A stretch of DNA of 64,000 bases from positions 2,029,802 through 2,093,801 of the forward strand of contig JAJEKV010000077.1 in the NCBI GenBank assembly GCA_021234155.1, in the 5' to 3' direction. The stretch is from Isoetes taiwanensis. Its lineage: Eukaryota > Streptophyta > Lycopodiopsida > Isoetales > Isoetaceae. The notes under the pieces are model-generated. The model was not told the DNA's origin. It saw only the letters and a list, made by a program, of their open reading frames with translations, and ran no database searches. Positions 34,911 to 46,250 of this stretch are shown piece after piece. Every line of letters begins with the position of its first letter. Within the stretch, counting starts at the first letter, position 1. Position numbers and translations under genes: made by a program.

Positions 34911-36364
34911 CTTCCCAAGAATCATGAGGTTTGGTGTCAATCCGTGGAAACTTAAAGCCTTTCCATTTTTTGAAAGAATAACTGTTCAAGCAAAAGACAA
35001 CCAGAAACGGTCATATTTGGCCACACCATTTGCTTCTGCATGTAACTGAATACATGGTAGACCTTGTAGTTTTAGACTAGTTAAAGAAACTTTACTTTAT
35101 TAAAACAAGTTAAGGTCAGATAGATATAATTCTAGCGAGGTACTGAAGACCGGTGTTTGAAGATCAGAAATACACTCAAGAAAAATTTAGCAGTTTATAA
35201 GTTGAGAGTACTAAAAAAATCTGTTCTTCGCTCCTCTAATCTATTTTTCGATGTGCTGATTTTTTTTGCTCGACATTGTTTATGCAGATCCAGCAAGCCT
35301 CTTTGGTGCAACGGCTGCTTCATTAGATGGGATTTCAGCGATTGTCAGTATGGGAGAATCTTTAAGTTGAAAGAGTTGTTTATCTCTGTCCTTCAAAAAT
35401 GTACTCACAATTTTTTTGCTAATATGAGAATGGTTGAATGACTACCAATTGTTGTCTTCTTTTTCTTCTAAATAAAAACAATGATAAATATTAAAGTAAG
35501 ACTGTTTTATAATTGAACTTACCAATCAATAATCATACATAACATCATACTTTGTAATCAAACATGTTTTAGAGCACTTAAGTTGATTGTGTTAATATAT
35601 TAAGGTCAAATATCATGCGCCAATGTATGCCAAATCTCAAACTGGAAGCACTATTAAATACTATATATGAAATTAGGTATACTACACTGTTCTAAAATCG
35701 TATCGATTAATTATTTGAAATCATAGAAAAAAAACTCATTTAACAAATTTAAACCATGTCAAATTGCCATGTTATATGTTGTCCATTAATTACTACAAAA
35801 TATTCGAATAATTTATCGTCAATATACCGAGGAAGATAGATGCGATTAAATACTGTTCTATTAAATTTGATATACTCGTATCGGATATTTTAAGTTGTTA
35901 GAAAAACTAACTGAAATAATTATGTTTTAGTACCATGGAGAAAAATAGATTAACAAAGGACGTATGAGCATCTTGAAAACCAAGTACGTTTAACACGTTA
36001 TGTTTTGGTGATTAATCACCGTAAAAAATCACGATAATTATATGCTTAAAATTACCATGTCGATATACTGAGGAAGATAGATATTATCAAATATCAGTCT
36101 GCTAAACTTGACATACTAAATAGTAGTACATATTATATAGTTTAAGTTGTTATAGAAACCAATTAAAATTGCCATGTTTCAATACCATGTCACAAAATAA
36201 TGTTGGCTTATCACCTTAAAAAAATATGTTGATGAACCATATTAAATAACTAGACATGGTTTGTAAACTTTTGAACCCACTAACATGTACTGATTTATGA
36301 ATTTGATTTTCAACAACAAACCATTAAAAAAAAATCATATTGGTTCAATTTTGGGGGCCTTGTG

Positions 36365-38288
36365 TATAGGCTTTTAAGTTCTACCACGTCGGAGATCATC
36401 ATCGTATAACCCCAATAACCAACTCCCAAAGCTAAACATACATTGGCAAGGTTTGAACCCATGACCAAATGTACATTTATTTTGGCATTACTAGGCCTAT
36501 ACCAACTCACCACACATCCCTTGGGCAAAACTTTTGCCTTACATGCACACTTTGTAGGCGGGGATATCTCCGCCTAAGAAGTCACGAGTATTTTTTATTT
36601 TTGTTTTAAGGTCCATGCTAGACTAATCTTGTACGGACTAGCTAGCTATACCGCACGCCTTACTTGTGACCCAAAGTGGAGGACATGTATAGGCTTTTAA
36701 GTTCTACCACGTCGGGGATCATCATCGTATAACCCCAGTAGCCAACTCCCCAAGCTAAACATACATTGGCAAGGTTTGAATCCATGACCAAATGTACATT
36801 TATTTTGGCATTACTAGGCCTATACCAACTCACCACACATCCGTTGGGAAAAACTTTTGCCTTATATGCACACTTTGTAGGTAGGATATCTCCCGCCTCA
36901 AAAAGTCACGAGTATTTTTTATTTTTGTTTAAGGTCCATGCTAGACTAATCTTGTACAGACTAGCTAGCTATATCCCATCGCCTGGCGGGCAGCCAAAGT
37001 GGAGGACATGTATAGGCAAGTTCTACCACGTCGGGGATCATCATCATTATAACCCTAGTAACCAACTCCCAAAGCTAAACATACATTGGCAAGGTTTGAA
37101 CCCATGACCAAATGTACATTTATTTTGGCACTAGGTCTATACCAACTCACCACACATCCGTTGGACAAAACTTTTGCCTTACATGCACACTTTGTAGGCA
37201 GAATATCTCCCGCCTTAGCAAGTCCGCAGTATTTTTATTATTTGTTTAAGGTCCATGCTAGACTAATCTTGTACAGATTAGCTAGCTATATCCCACTGCC
37301 TTGCGGCAGCCAAAGTGGAGGACATGTATAGGCTTTTAAGTTCTACCACGTCGGGGATCATCATCGTATAACCCCAGTAACCAACTCCCAAAGCTAAACA
37401 TACATTGGCAAGGTTTGAACCCATGACCAAATGTACATTTATTTTGGCATTACTAGGCCTATACCAACTCACCACACATCCGTTGGGCAAAACTTTTGCC
37501 TTACATGCACACTTTGTAGGCAGGATATCTCCCGCCTTAGGAAGTCACGAGTATTTTTTATTTTTGTTTAAGGTCCATACTAGACTAATCTTTACACACT
37601 AGCTAGCTATATCCCATTGCCTTGCGGCAGCCAAAGTGGAGGACATGTATAGGCTTTTAAGTTCTACCATGTCGGGGATCATCATCGTATAACCCCAGTA
37701 ACCAACTCCCAAAGCTAAACATACATTGGCAAGGTTTGAACCCATGACCAAATGTACATTTATTTTGGCATTACTAGGCCTATACCAACTCACCACACAT
37801 CCGTTGGGCAAAACTTTTGCCTTACATGCACACTTTGTAGGCAGGATATCTTCCGCCTTAGGACCATGCTAGACTAATCTTGTACAGACTAGCTAGCTAT
37901 ATCCCACTGCCTTGCGGCAGCCAAAGTGGAGGACATGTATAGGCTTTTAAGTTCTACCACGCGGGGGATTATCATCGTTATAACCCCGGTAACCAACTCC
38001 CAAAGCTAAACATACATTGGCAAGGTTTGAACCCATGACCAAATGTACATTTATTTTGGCATTACTAGGCCTATACCAACTCACCACACATCCGTTGGGC
38101 AAAACTTTTGCCTTACATGCACACACTTTGTAGGCAAGATATCTCCCGCCTTAGGAAGTCACGAGTATTTTTTATTTTTGTTAAGGTCCATGCTAGACTA
38201 ATCTTGTACAAACTAGCTAGCTATATCCCACTGCCTTGCGGCAGCCAAAGTGGAGGACATGTATAGGCTTTTAAGTTCTACCACGTCA
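36365..38288. repeat. Tandem array of ~320-bp units with tRNA-like promoter boxes
   Basis: Units begin with GACATGTATAGGC at 36,682, 37,005, 37,321, 37,642, 37,932 and 38,255 (spacing 323, 316, 321, 290, 323). A first unit runs from 36,365, its start displaced to 33,020-33,119. On - each unit has TGGTATAGGCC (A-box-like) and, about 44 bp later, GGGTTCAAACC (B box), the spacing of a tRNA gene. The unit may therefore derive from a SINE. Short open frames repeated in each unit (MARFEPMTKC-type on +, MPNGCVVSWYRPSNA-type on -) follow the repeat and are not supported as genes. The fourth full unit (37,642) has a ~32-bp deletion. Confidence 0.92.
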
Positions 38289-39234
38289 GTGTAGTTTTGA
38301 GGAAGCTTTTTTGGACACAATAGCTATACCAACGTTTAAGGTACTATGGGAGTCCAACTCCTGTATTCATGGTACATCTTTGGGAGTGTGCATGTATGGC
38401 TAGTCACGTGCCTACAAAGTGTGCTCTATCATCGGTCAAAAGTGGCCCACTTTTTTTTTTTAAGTACAAACTACGTCTGCTTAATGGACCTGAGCTTGCT
38501 AAGATGTTTCCCAATGTTGAGGCTTTCGCTACTTACAGGTCTAGGCATGCTTTTGTCTCTACCTCTCCAACTGCTCCTATCCCATGTCACATAACATCCA
38601 CTTCACTTGAATGTCGTGTTGTATCATCTTCTTCCTCATCTGCCTCTACACTAGTTAATCCGCCAGTATTACCAGCCCTTGTGCCTTCTTCTCAAGCTAT
38701 TTCTGCACCATCGCCTTCTTCTAATGCATCCCCATCTCAGTCTATATCAGTAGACCCTCTTAATGAGGATTAACACTCTCATCTTTATGACATTGCTCAC
38801 AAGCAAGCATTATTGGAAGAAGGATGGTCTACTACACGCCAAAGAAGCTTGCACGTTGCAAAAATAGCTCGGCTCCTCAATCTGCGTTAGTTCACTCCGT
38901 AGCTCCAATATCTGCTACGATTGTTACAGTGGATGTCCCTGATTCAGTGACATTGAGACACCAGGGAGCAGATCAAGTTGTTGTTAATGATTCTATGGAT
39001 GTGGAAGTTCGATCTAGTTAAAGTAACTTTTCTAAAAATATGATTATATATTATTCTTCTCTTTGTAGGAGAGGAAAATAGTGTGAATTGCATTATATTG
39101 TCATGCTTAGACGGGTGGTCCTGCTCAGTTGGATCTAATTATCCACTGGGTTTTTTATTCCTGTGTCTGCATTGTATTATGTATTATGATAGAATGTTAT
39201 TAATAAAGTCTGATGTCCTTCAAAAAAAAAAAAC

Positions 39235-39254
39235 TAATGATCAATTCATGATGA
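39235..39254 (+). repeat. Target site duplication, right copy (nested LINE)
   Basis: TAATGATCAATTCATGATGA, the partner of 32,464-32,483 (one mismatch). Confidence 0.85.
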
Positions 39255-40226
39255 CCAGCAATTGGAATGCTATCTATAATTTCTACTGCTGTGACACTTG
39301 CTATTTCTCCTGCATTAGTCTTCTGATCATGTTCTGTCATGCTTCCACAAACCAACAATGTATTGTGATACTCATTGACATCACTATTGTGTTATGTACA
39401 AGTTTAATTTCCAATTTCCATGAGACTAAAGTTGAGCATGCTTCCCTACATTAACGTCTACTAATTTTGACAAGCCCTCTTAGTTTCTAGAGTCCAAAGG
39501 AGTAGAGGCAAACCGCTGGGTTAGAAAGCGGCACAAACCAGGAAGTAGCAAAAACCAGGTTTCTATTTAATTATTGGTGAAGGTTTTTGAATAAGTTATA
39601 AAACATTTTAGTTTCTTTGATCTCTATAAATATTCCATTCTATTCTATTCTATTCTATAAATATAGATGTAGTGGTTTGGCAGGTTAATTTAATTTAATC
39701 TAATAATAAGAACAATATTGAAATGATTATCAAAATGGCCATTTCCATTGTCATTTATAGATCAGAATTGCAGATTTTTGCGAGTTGAATTCGTTCTAAG
39801 TGTGAATTTGATAGGTTCCTTCATTTGCAGCCATCTTATTTTCGAAATCATTGCATGCATCTTGATTCCACTACATTTGGAACTTCTTGACAAACGAGAT
39901 GCTCCAGGTACAAGCCCTTTTGAGTGATCAAGCATTCAAATGTCTTTCTTTTATGTGTGGTTCAACTGTGGCCTCAATGTTTCCTTTAGTATGGTTCTTA
40001 TGTAATTTATGCTAGCATTTTTTTAGGGTAGGTTCACAAATTCAACTGTCAAATATAAGAAGTAATGATTCTGGGAAAGGACTCGCAAGAGACACAAAAC
40101 CGGGCTTGTCATTCATCACAAAGCTAAAGAAGATACAATGTTTGAAGACAGAGAGGGTAGCCCACCATAGAAACAATATCGGACTACCATTAAAAAAAAG
40201 AAATGTGCACAGCAATATAAAAGGGT
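39255..40226. other. Intergenic; contains an isolated (TTCTA)n run
   Basis: No gene recognised. An isolated run of about five TTCTA units at 39,632-39,657 may be the last trace of a LINE 3' end of the family seen at 20,042, 22,262, 30,567 and 57,188. Confidence 0.5.
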
Positions 40227-40312
40227 AATGGCGACAACTTCTCATCGGGATAAAACCTCGGCCTTTTCGGGTTTTCGAGGAAAACCCTAATGAGAAATGG
40301 TCGCCAACAACC
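40227..40312. repeat. Long imperfect hairpin
   Basis: GGCGACAACTTCTCAT pairs with ATGAGAAATGGTCGCC, enclosing TAAAACCTCGG ... CGGGTTTTCGAGGAAAACC. The inner part resembles the hairpin of the LINE 3' end at 22,349-22,405, while the outer stem differs but still pairs. Confidence 0.75.
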
Positions 40313-40789
40313 TTGAATGTGTTGCCCCGGAAAACCAAAGAGATGAGTTGATGGCTAACACAAAATATAAAGGTGACCCTTAAGAGGGCTAAGCCTCGCA
40401 AGCAACACACAAAAACCCCTAAAAAATACCCGCGGAATGGTTAGAGAAAAGCAAACTCATGCCCTCACGCAGCCAGGCGGGAAGGGAGGGAAGCAACGAA
40501 GAATAGAAGAAGAGTGCCGCGGAGAAGACGCCGATAACCGGGTAGGTGAAAGAGGAAATAGCCTTTATATAGTTTCGCCCTTTCCAGTAATGGCGATCCG
40601 GATGGCTCGGATCGATGCTATTCTGGGAAAGGACTCGCAAGAGACACAAAACCGGCCGACTACCAAAGAACTTCCTTAACTATAAGCCGAGGGCGAAAAC
40701 CCCGCAAGCAACACAAAGAACTCTAAAAAAACACCCGGAATGGTTAGAGAAAATTCAACATGTAGCGTAAAAGAGAGCATCACCCCAAT

Positions 40790-41080
40790 AGGGTGGAGAA
40801 TAGCAGAAGACACCCAATCCGTGGAAACCAATTACGAGAAAGAAATAGCGCGCCACCCTCGAGGTGGAAATAAACAAAGATCACCCGCAGGTGGAGATAG
40901 CATCACCCAACGGGTGGAAAACAATTATGCATCACCCAACGGGTGGAAAACAATTACGTAAAAAGAAATATGCATCACCCTGGAGGTAGAAATAAACAGC
41001 ATCACCCACAGGTGGAAATAGCATCACCACCATGGTGGAAAAAAGCGTCACCCAAATGCAACAGGTGGATAACAATCATG
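40790..41080. repeat. Short interspersed CATCACCC/GGGTGGAAA repeats
   Basis: Repeated units of the form GCATCACCCAACGGGTGGAA, an imperfect palindrome, occur about every 30-40 bp with variable spacers such as ACAATTA. Related copies appear at about 43,545-43,700. Confidence 0.8.
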
Positions 41081-41344
41081 TAAAAAGAAATATGCATTGC
41101 AAAATAATGCTAGACAATGTTATTTACAACATCACTAAAGATGATAAATAGACATTAATGCCACCATCACGTTGGAAATAAACAGCACCACCCAACAAAA
41201 AACGGTCCATAAAAAAACGCGACATCTAGAAAAAGATAAGCATCAATGTAAAACCATAAAAAAGAACATCAAGAACATAAAACAAACTAAAAGTGGCCAT
41301 TAAAATGTGCCCAATATAACAAAATTGTATATATAACAACGTAA

Positions 41345-41660
41345 GACATGCCATGTCTAGATAAAGAGAAGCATAAAAAAGGAAAAAATGATCCAATAGA
41401 AACCCATGTCGCAAAATCTCAATGTGGTGCCAAATGCAATATGCATCATATCCAGATAAAGTTAAATAGCAACACCATGCACAAATTAGAATGTGCCCAA
41501 TACAAGACCTTGTGGACAACAAACGAGGACACCCCATATCTAAATAAAGAGAAGCATAAAAATGAAAGATAATCCAATATAAACCCATGTCGGAAAATCT
41601 CAATGCAATACAAACGCAATATGCATCCTATCTAGATAAAGTCAAATAGCAAATATGCCA
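41345..41660. repeat. ~183-bp tandem duplication
   Basis: 41,350-41,500 and 41,532-41,660 share AAAGAGAAGCATAAAAA, AAACCCATGTCG, AAAATCTCAATG and AATATGCATC blocks in order. Weaker copies extend on both sides, so this is part of a decayed array. Confidence 0.8.
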
Positions 41661-43110
41661 AAGATATGTAATGAGCATACCAAATAGAAAAAGATCCGCT
41701 ACAAAATGCAAAACCCTCAAAAGATGCCTAGAACCGCCAGTGTGGAGTTGGGTCGCAGCACATAGCTGAGGAGAAGAAGAGAGAGCCACCACCCCCCAAG
41801 CAATCGGATAGGATAAAGGACGAGAGAGGAAAGAGAGGAGCGAAAAGAGGGGCCACCGGAGGCGCCGGGCGATAGTGACGGGCCGTGCATGCGAACGGGC
41901 AAGCGAAGCTAAAGAAATCATATGAGCACGGGCAAGGGTCTCGCCTGAGTGGCAGGGGAGAAAGGGAACTGTGGTCCTAAGAGTCCGTTCAAGCGTGAGG
42001 GAAGCTTCGCGATTGACGACGAGAGAACCGCCAGAAGAAGAGCCGAAAAGCCGTGGGGAAAAGCGAAAGTTGAAGAAGAAGAGCCAAAAACGCCCGCTAT
42101 GGAGGGCCCGCGATCAGCCAATGACCAAAAAGGGAGGAACATTAGAGAACAAAAACAATGAAAAGAAAAGGACGCCGCCACGATGATGAATCAAGGAAGG
42201 GCCCAACATAGTTGACCGATTTGAATACAAATGCCGGACCAAGTCCGTGAATGGGGCTACGGACCAAGTCCAAGAATGTGGCTATTATCCTTCCAACCCG
42301 GGGGCCAATATCTAAAGGGAGATAAGTCAACAAAGGAAACCCTTCATCATGGATCCCCAAAAAGAATAACGATAAATAAGAAGGAAGAAAACAAGTAACC
42401 GAGATAATAAGGCAAAAGAAAAAACTTACGATAGGGAATGCAAAAATGCATAGACATAAAGATCAACGAGAAACATGGAGGTGTTGAGTAGAGTGGCACA
42501 CCACGAAGCGAAGCGCGAGAGGATGAGGACCGCCAAGAACCGTGAGTACCTAACCTCAACATGTGGACCCCCGTGATATCAAGCAAAAAAACGGAGGAAA
42601 CGGAAAGAATGATAAAAAACTAGGGGCTAAAAGAACATGAAAAGTCAACCATGTCTAATAAAAGCAACGTCTCTAAACTTACACAATGAGTATGTAATAT
42701 CATATATAGGGAGCAAAGCTATGCACTAAAAAATCAGCCTATCATCCGAACATGACAAAGTGGAGCTAACTAAAACAAAGAAGCTCCCAAATCCATAAAA
42801 TTGGTACACCTGGACAATATCACCCGGCCACCCATGTTCAAGAATAGAAAATATAACTTCATGAAGCAACAAATAAGTGCGCTTAATAAAGTGAACAAAG
42901 GAACCAACAAACACTAGAGCTCCCCCGATGATCATGCCAAAAAGAAGAATCTTAAACACAACCCCCAAATATTCAAAACCCAAGATCGGACCAAACCAAA
43001 TATAGAATATACATATAAGAAATTTAGCCACAAAGGAGAAAGAGGTGGAAAAGATGTCACAAAAGACTTGAATGGAAATGAAAAAAAGTCGCAAAAAAAT
43101 TTTAATAGAA
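41661..43110. other. Repetitive A/G-rich sequence, no gene
   Basis: Purine-rich on +. Long - strand frames here are rich in Phe, Leu and Ser because of composition and show no family motif. Confidence 0.55.
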
Positions 43111-43117
43111 CGACAAG

Positions 43118-43217
43118 AGGGAGGGGAGGGAGGGGGGAGAGAGAGAGAGAGAGGAGAGGGGGGAGAGAGAGAGGAGGGAGAGAGAGAGAGGAGGGAGAGA
43201 GAGAGAGAGAGAGAGAG
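43118..43217. repeat. (GA)n/(GGGA)n purine tract
   Basis: A run of GAGAGAG and GGGAGGGG about 100 bp long, purine-only on +. Confidence 0.95.
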
Positions 43218-46200
43218 TCGCCACAAATCTCCAAGCCGCTGAGTTGGGTCACGAGGCACGAGCTAATGGAGCGAACAATAAAATGAGGCGAATCAGATAA
43301 ACTATAAGCCCAAATTTCGCCACTTAAAAAAACCTGTGGGTCGAAGCCGCACCTAAGCACGAAGCGAGGGGGAGACTAAGAGGAGCCGCCAACCCACTGC
43401 CGCCGAAGAAATGGGACATGTAGAATGCACCCATGAGCCATTATGAGAACAAGAACGCATAATGGCATGGTAAGCGGCAAAAAACGACAAGCACTAAAAA
43501 GGAGGTGAGCCGATTAGAAACGATTCCGAAAAAGAGAGGACAAAAGATCACCCAGAGGGTGGAGAAAAGCATCACCCAAATGGTGGATCTAAAAAACATG
43601 ATAAAATGTAAAATTGTGTACAAATAAAGCTAAATATCAAATATGATGTGCAATAAGTACAATGCACCCGGGGATGGAGAAAGCATCACCCAAATGGGTG
43701 GAAGTAAAAGACAATAAAGGCGTGTTTAAGCCCAAGGATAAAAAATGAAAAGAGGAATGCAAGCCAATGAACAACCAACAAGAAAACCACGCATAAGAGC
43801 CCAACGGGTAGAAAAATTGTAAAACACGACGCCTTTAAGCAACAACATGAACAATGCTATAATGCCCAAACATATGGAATAATTTAACACAAGCCATGTA
43901 GCAATATTGAAAATAACTAAGATGGCATACACAAGTTAGGTAACAATACGTAAACAACCGGCAAATGTACATAAAAAGTCAAAGTGCAACCCGCAAATGT
44001 GGTGAATAAATCTCGCAATCAAAAAAGAATGAAACCATGAGAATGCAAAAAGATATAAAATAGAAAACAACAAAGACCCCGACCAAAAACAATACATAGG
44101 CCACGAAAAGAAACTAAAGTAAAAAATGCGGGCCGTAACATAAACAAGAAAAATCAATCTGGAATAACCTGCATAACCGCTGGAAGAGTGCGGTGCAAAA
44201 AAAAAAACAAGATAAACCACAAGTGCAAAAAATAAACCCCAACAACTATGGGAAACCTGGAATGTAGAAGATAATACCAATTCAATAACGATACCACCCG
44301 AGCCAAGTGGAGTGCATCACACATAAGATACAAACACAAGTGCAAAAGATAAAGCCTAAAAACCACCATGGGGAAATCCCAAACATAGAAAGGAATGCCA
44401 CATATAACCACATGGGAACCACAAAAAAAAAAAAAAAAATAACATACAAAAGAGATACATGTCAGAAATTGAGGCCCCATCGCAACCTACCATGGAAATG
44501 GAATGCATCAATGTAAAAAGGACAAATGCAACCCTAAGATGGTGGCCACAAATCTATAGGCAATAAAAAAGATAATAAACCAAGAGATCAAAGCAGCCAG
44601 AGAATTATGAAAACAAGACAACATCCCAAGGAAACCACCACAAGACAAACCGAGATAAAAAGTGAGCAAGAACATAAACAAGAGAAAACAAAATGAGGAG
44701 AGCATAGACCCATTTAAATAGTATGGTGCATTGAATCCACGATAAAAACACAAGTGCAAAGAAGAAAAATCCTAAAAACAACGAGGCATAGGTGAGAAGT
44801 AAAACTTTTAACTAACAATACGCTAAAGTTTGAGAAGGTTCCAAATATTGCCCACAAAAACAACTCAACAAGGAAGATGACCTTACCTAAAATGAGAAGA
44901 CCGCTATCAAAATAGATCCCAATGGAATGCAACATAGGATAATAGCAAGGGAAACAACAATAGTGATCTAAAACATAAGGTGCCGGAGATGAGAATGACA
45001 ATAGATGTAGTAATATTAAGAAGGCTTAAGAAACCCATAGAAATATGTGAATGAGCATGCAAAACAACGATGGAAAAACGACCGCTGTAAGTATCCAAAG
45101 AGACGTAAAGTATAAGAGCAACAACCTAATATCACAATGAAAATAATGATTCAAAGATTAATATTAGGACCAAATTAGGCTAATATGGGCCAACACCATA
45201 TAAGAAATCAAGTAGACCATTTTCCGGATTAGCATGCCACAAATGACCAAACGCGATCAGTATAAGTCAAAAACAATTTATACTTGCAAAAAAGACATCG
45301 ATAGAGAAAACACACCACAAATCATAATTAAAACCGCATAACTCACAAGTAAAACATACCGGAGGAATACAACCATGTAGGTGTGATAAAGAAACAAAGG
45401 TGCTAAAAAGAAAATATAATAAACTATATTTTAAAAAGCTAAAAGAAATGGTGAACAAAGGCAAGATAGAGAGTTCCATAGAAAACGATGTGAAGGAAGC
45501 ATAAGGTGGAAGGTAAAATTGCGGAATTAGAAGAAGAGAACATGAAACATGGGCTCAAGATTCATCTAGGTAGGAGATTTGTGCTGAAAAAGTAACAAAA
45601 GTGATGTTGGTCTATGAAACAAACGAAAATCTAGGTTTGAAAAGTTTAAATCAAGATGTGGCCAACATGGAGTAACCACACGCCGGGGCCGCAACCACTA
45701 TACGCCCTTTACGTGCCCACCGATCCTAAGATGTGAATCGCCCGCTTGTACAGCCTGCGAATCGATCCGCGGTACACGCCCATCGACAAATTTTGCATCA
45801 TACATAAAGGGTGAATAGATCAGAAATCTCTATGGAAGAAACTCATGGCTGCTTATTTAAGCATGGAAAATTAGTGGCATGGATGACAAAATCTTCAAAG
45901 GCAAACCGTGACCGGCCACAAAGAAGAATGATGCCATGGTTGAAAACCTCCACTGAACCGGTGAAGAGGGGCTTGAGCAAGTGATGTAAGCCTAGAAAAA
46001 CGATGGAAGGACTTTGGCCGATAATGCACAATAACCGACCCAAGCTAGAATTCGATGAAGGAAAATGCCCAATTAGTGGATGGCTAAAAAGCTCATGCAA
46101 GTGTAGATCTAAAGGGCAAAACATGGAATTTGGGCCGCCCGGAGGAAAACGCAGAAAACCCGGTGGAGGGGAGGTTGATTACGATGAGAAATGGAGGGAA

Positions 46201-46250
46201 AACCCCACCGATACCCCAACGACCAAGAAAGCCTGAACTCCCCGCGACAA
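43218..46250. other. A-rich degenerate repeats, no gene
   Basis: Blocks such as ACACAAGTGCAAA followed by AAACCYTAAAAAC recur at 44,217, 44,332 and 44,748 with variable spacing, suggesting an old tandem array. The - strand frames of 60-114 residues here are hydrophobic only because + is A-rich. Confidence 0.55.

Larger units (their letters stand above)
33120..36364. mobile_element. Non-autonomous DNA transposon with 22-bp terminal inverted repeats
   Basis: The ends are inverted repeats: the left begins CACAAGGCCCCCAAAAATGA and the reverse complement of the right begins CACAAGGCCCCCAAAATTGA (one difference in 22 bp). TAT flanks both sides (33,117-33,119 and 36,365-36,367), and excising the element restores an array unit exactly, so a 3-bp target duplication is clear. 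A 3-bp duplication and termini starting CAC suggest a CACTA-like element, though the fourth and fifth bases differ from CACTA; a PIF/Harbinger relative is the alternative. The interior is AT-rich with duplications and no transposase frame. Confidence 0.88.
32510..39020 (+). pseudogene. LINE ORF1-like protein (DUF4283 plus zinc knuckle), split by insertions
   Basis: The first part (32,510-32,866, one frameshift) reads FFLVMFDSSL... then MPSWLALEDFPLELQVSEFM, IAIANGLG, 'NGPQICVSLPTCVSIPVGV', the DUF4283 pattern of an aromatic beta strand, 'W..L..(L/F)PLE' and 'C..L......P..V'. The second part (from about 38,290) resumes with 'LDTIAIPTFKV', a knuckle-like stretch ending SHVPTKC, then a Ser/Pro-rich tail (38,369-38,770) and 38,824-39,020. 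The 5.4 kb between is array and transposon. The assignment as one ORF is an inference supported by domain order and by the LINE ends around both parts. Confidence 0.7.
32484..39234 (+). mobile_element. LINE with ORF1 and poly(A), internally deleted and invaded by other elements
   Basis: A 20-bp target duplication bounds this element. Its 3' end, AATAAAGTCTGATGTCCTTC plus a run of A (about 39,222-39,233), closely resembles the 3' end of the truncated LINE at 9,630-10,001. Coding at the 5' end (about 32,510-32,866) and at 38,290-39,020 belongs to one ORF1-like protein, now separated by a tandem array with a DNA transposon nested inside it. ORF2 (endonuclease and reverse transcriptase) is missing, so the copy probably relied on other LINEs or lost ORF2 after insertion. 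Confidence 0.85.

Noticed and set aside
36310-38288. Repeated 60-113-residue frames on both strands in the tandem array
   Set aside because: They repeat with the 320-bp unit, differ by frame-breaking indels and match no family. A repeated small gene is unlikely.
36365-38288. CRISPR-like array
   Set aside because: Units are ~320 bp and contiguous, with no short repeat/unique spacer pattern, in a eukaryotic context.
38369-38773. Ser/Pro-rich 134-residue protein as an independent gene
   Set aside because: It lies between the split LINE ORF1 and the LINE poly(A), inside the 20-bp target duplication, so it is better read as the ORF1 tail.
42726-43360. Minus-strand frames of 142 and 177 residues with Ser/Pro/Leu runs
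   Set aside because: They cross the GA-rich purine tract; the runs are a composition artefact.
41226-45479. Many minus-strand frames of 60-178 residues rich in Phe, Leu, Ser and Tyr that look like membrane proteins
   Set aside because: The + strand is A-rich and repetitive there, so its complement automatically encodes hydrophobic peptides. No start context, domain or conserved spacing, and the peptides repeat with the DNA.
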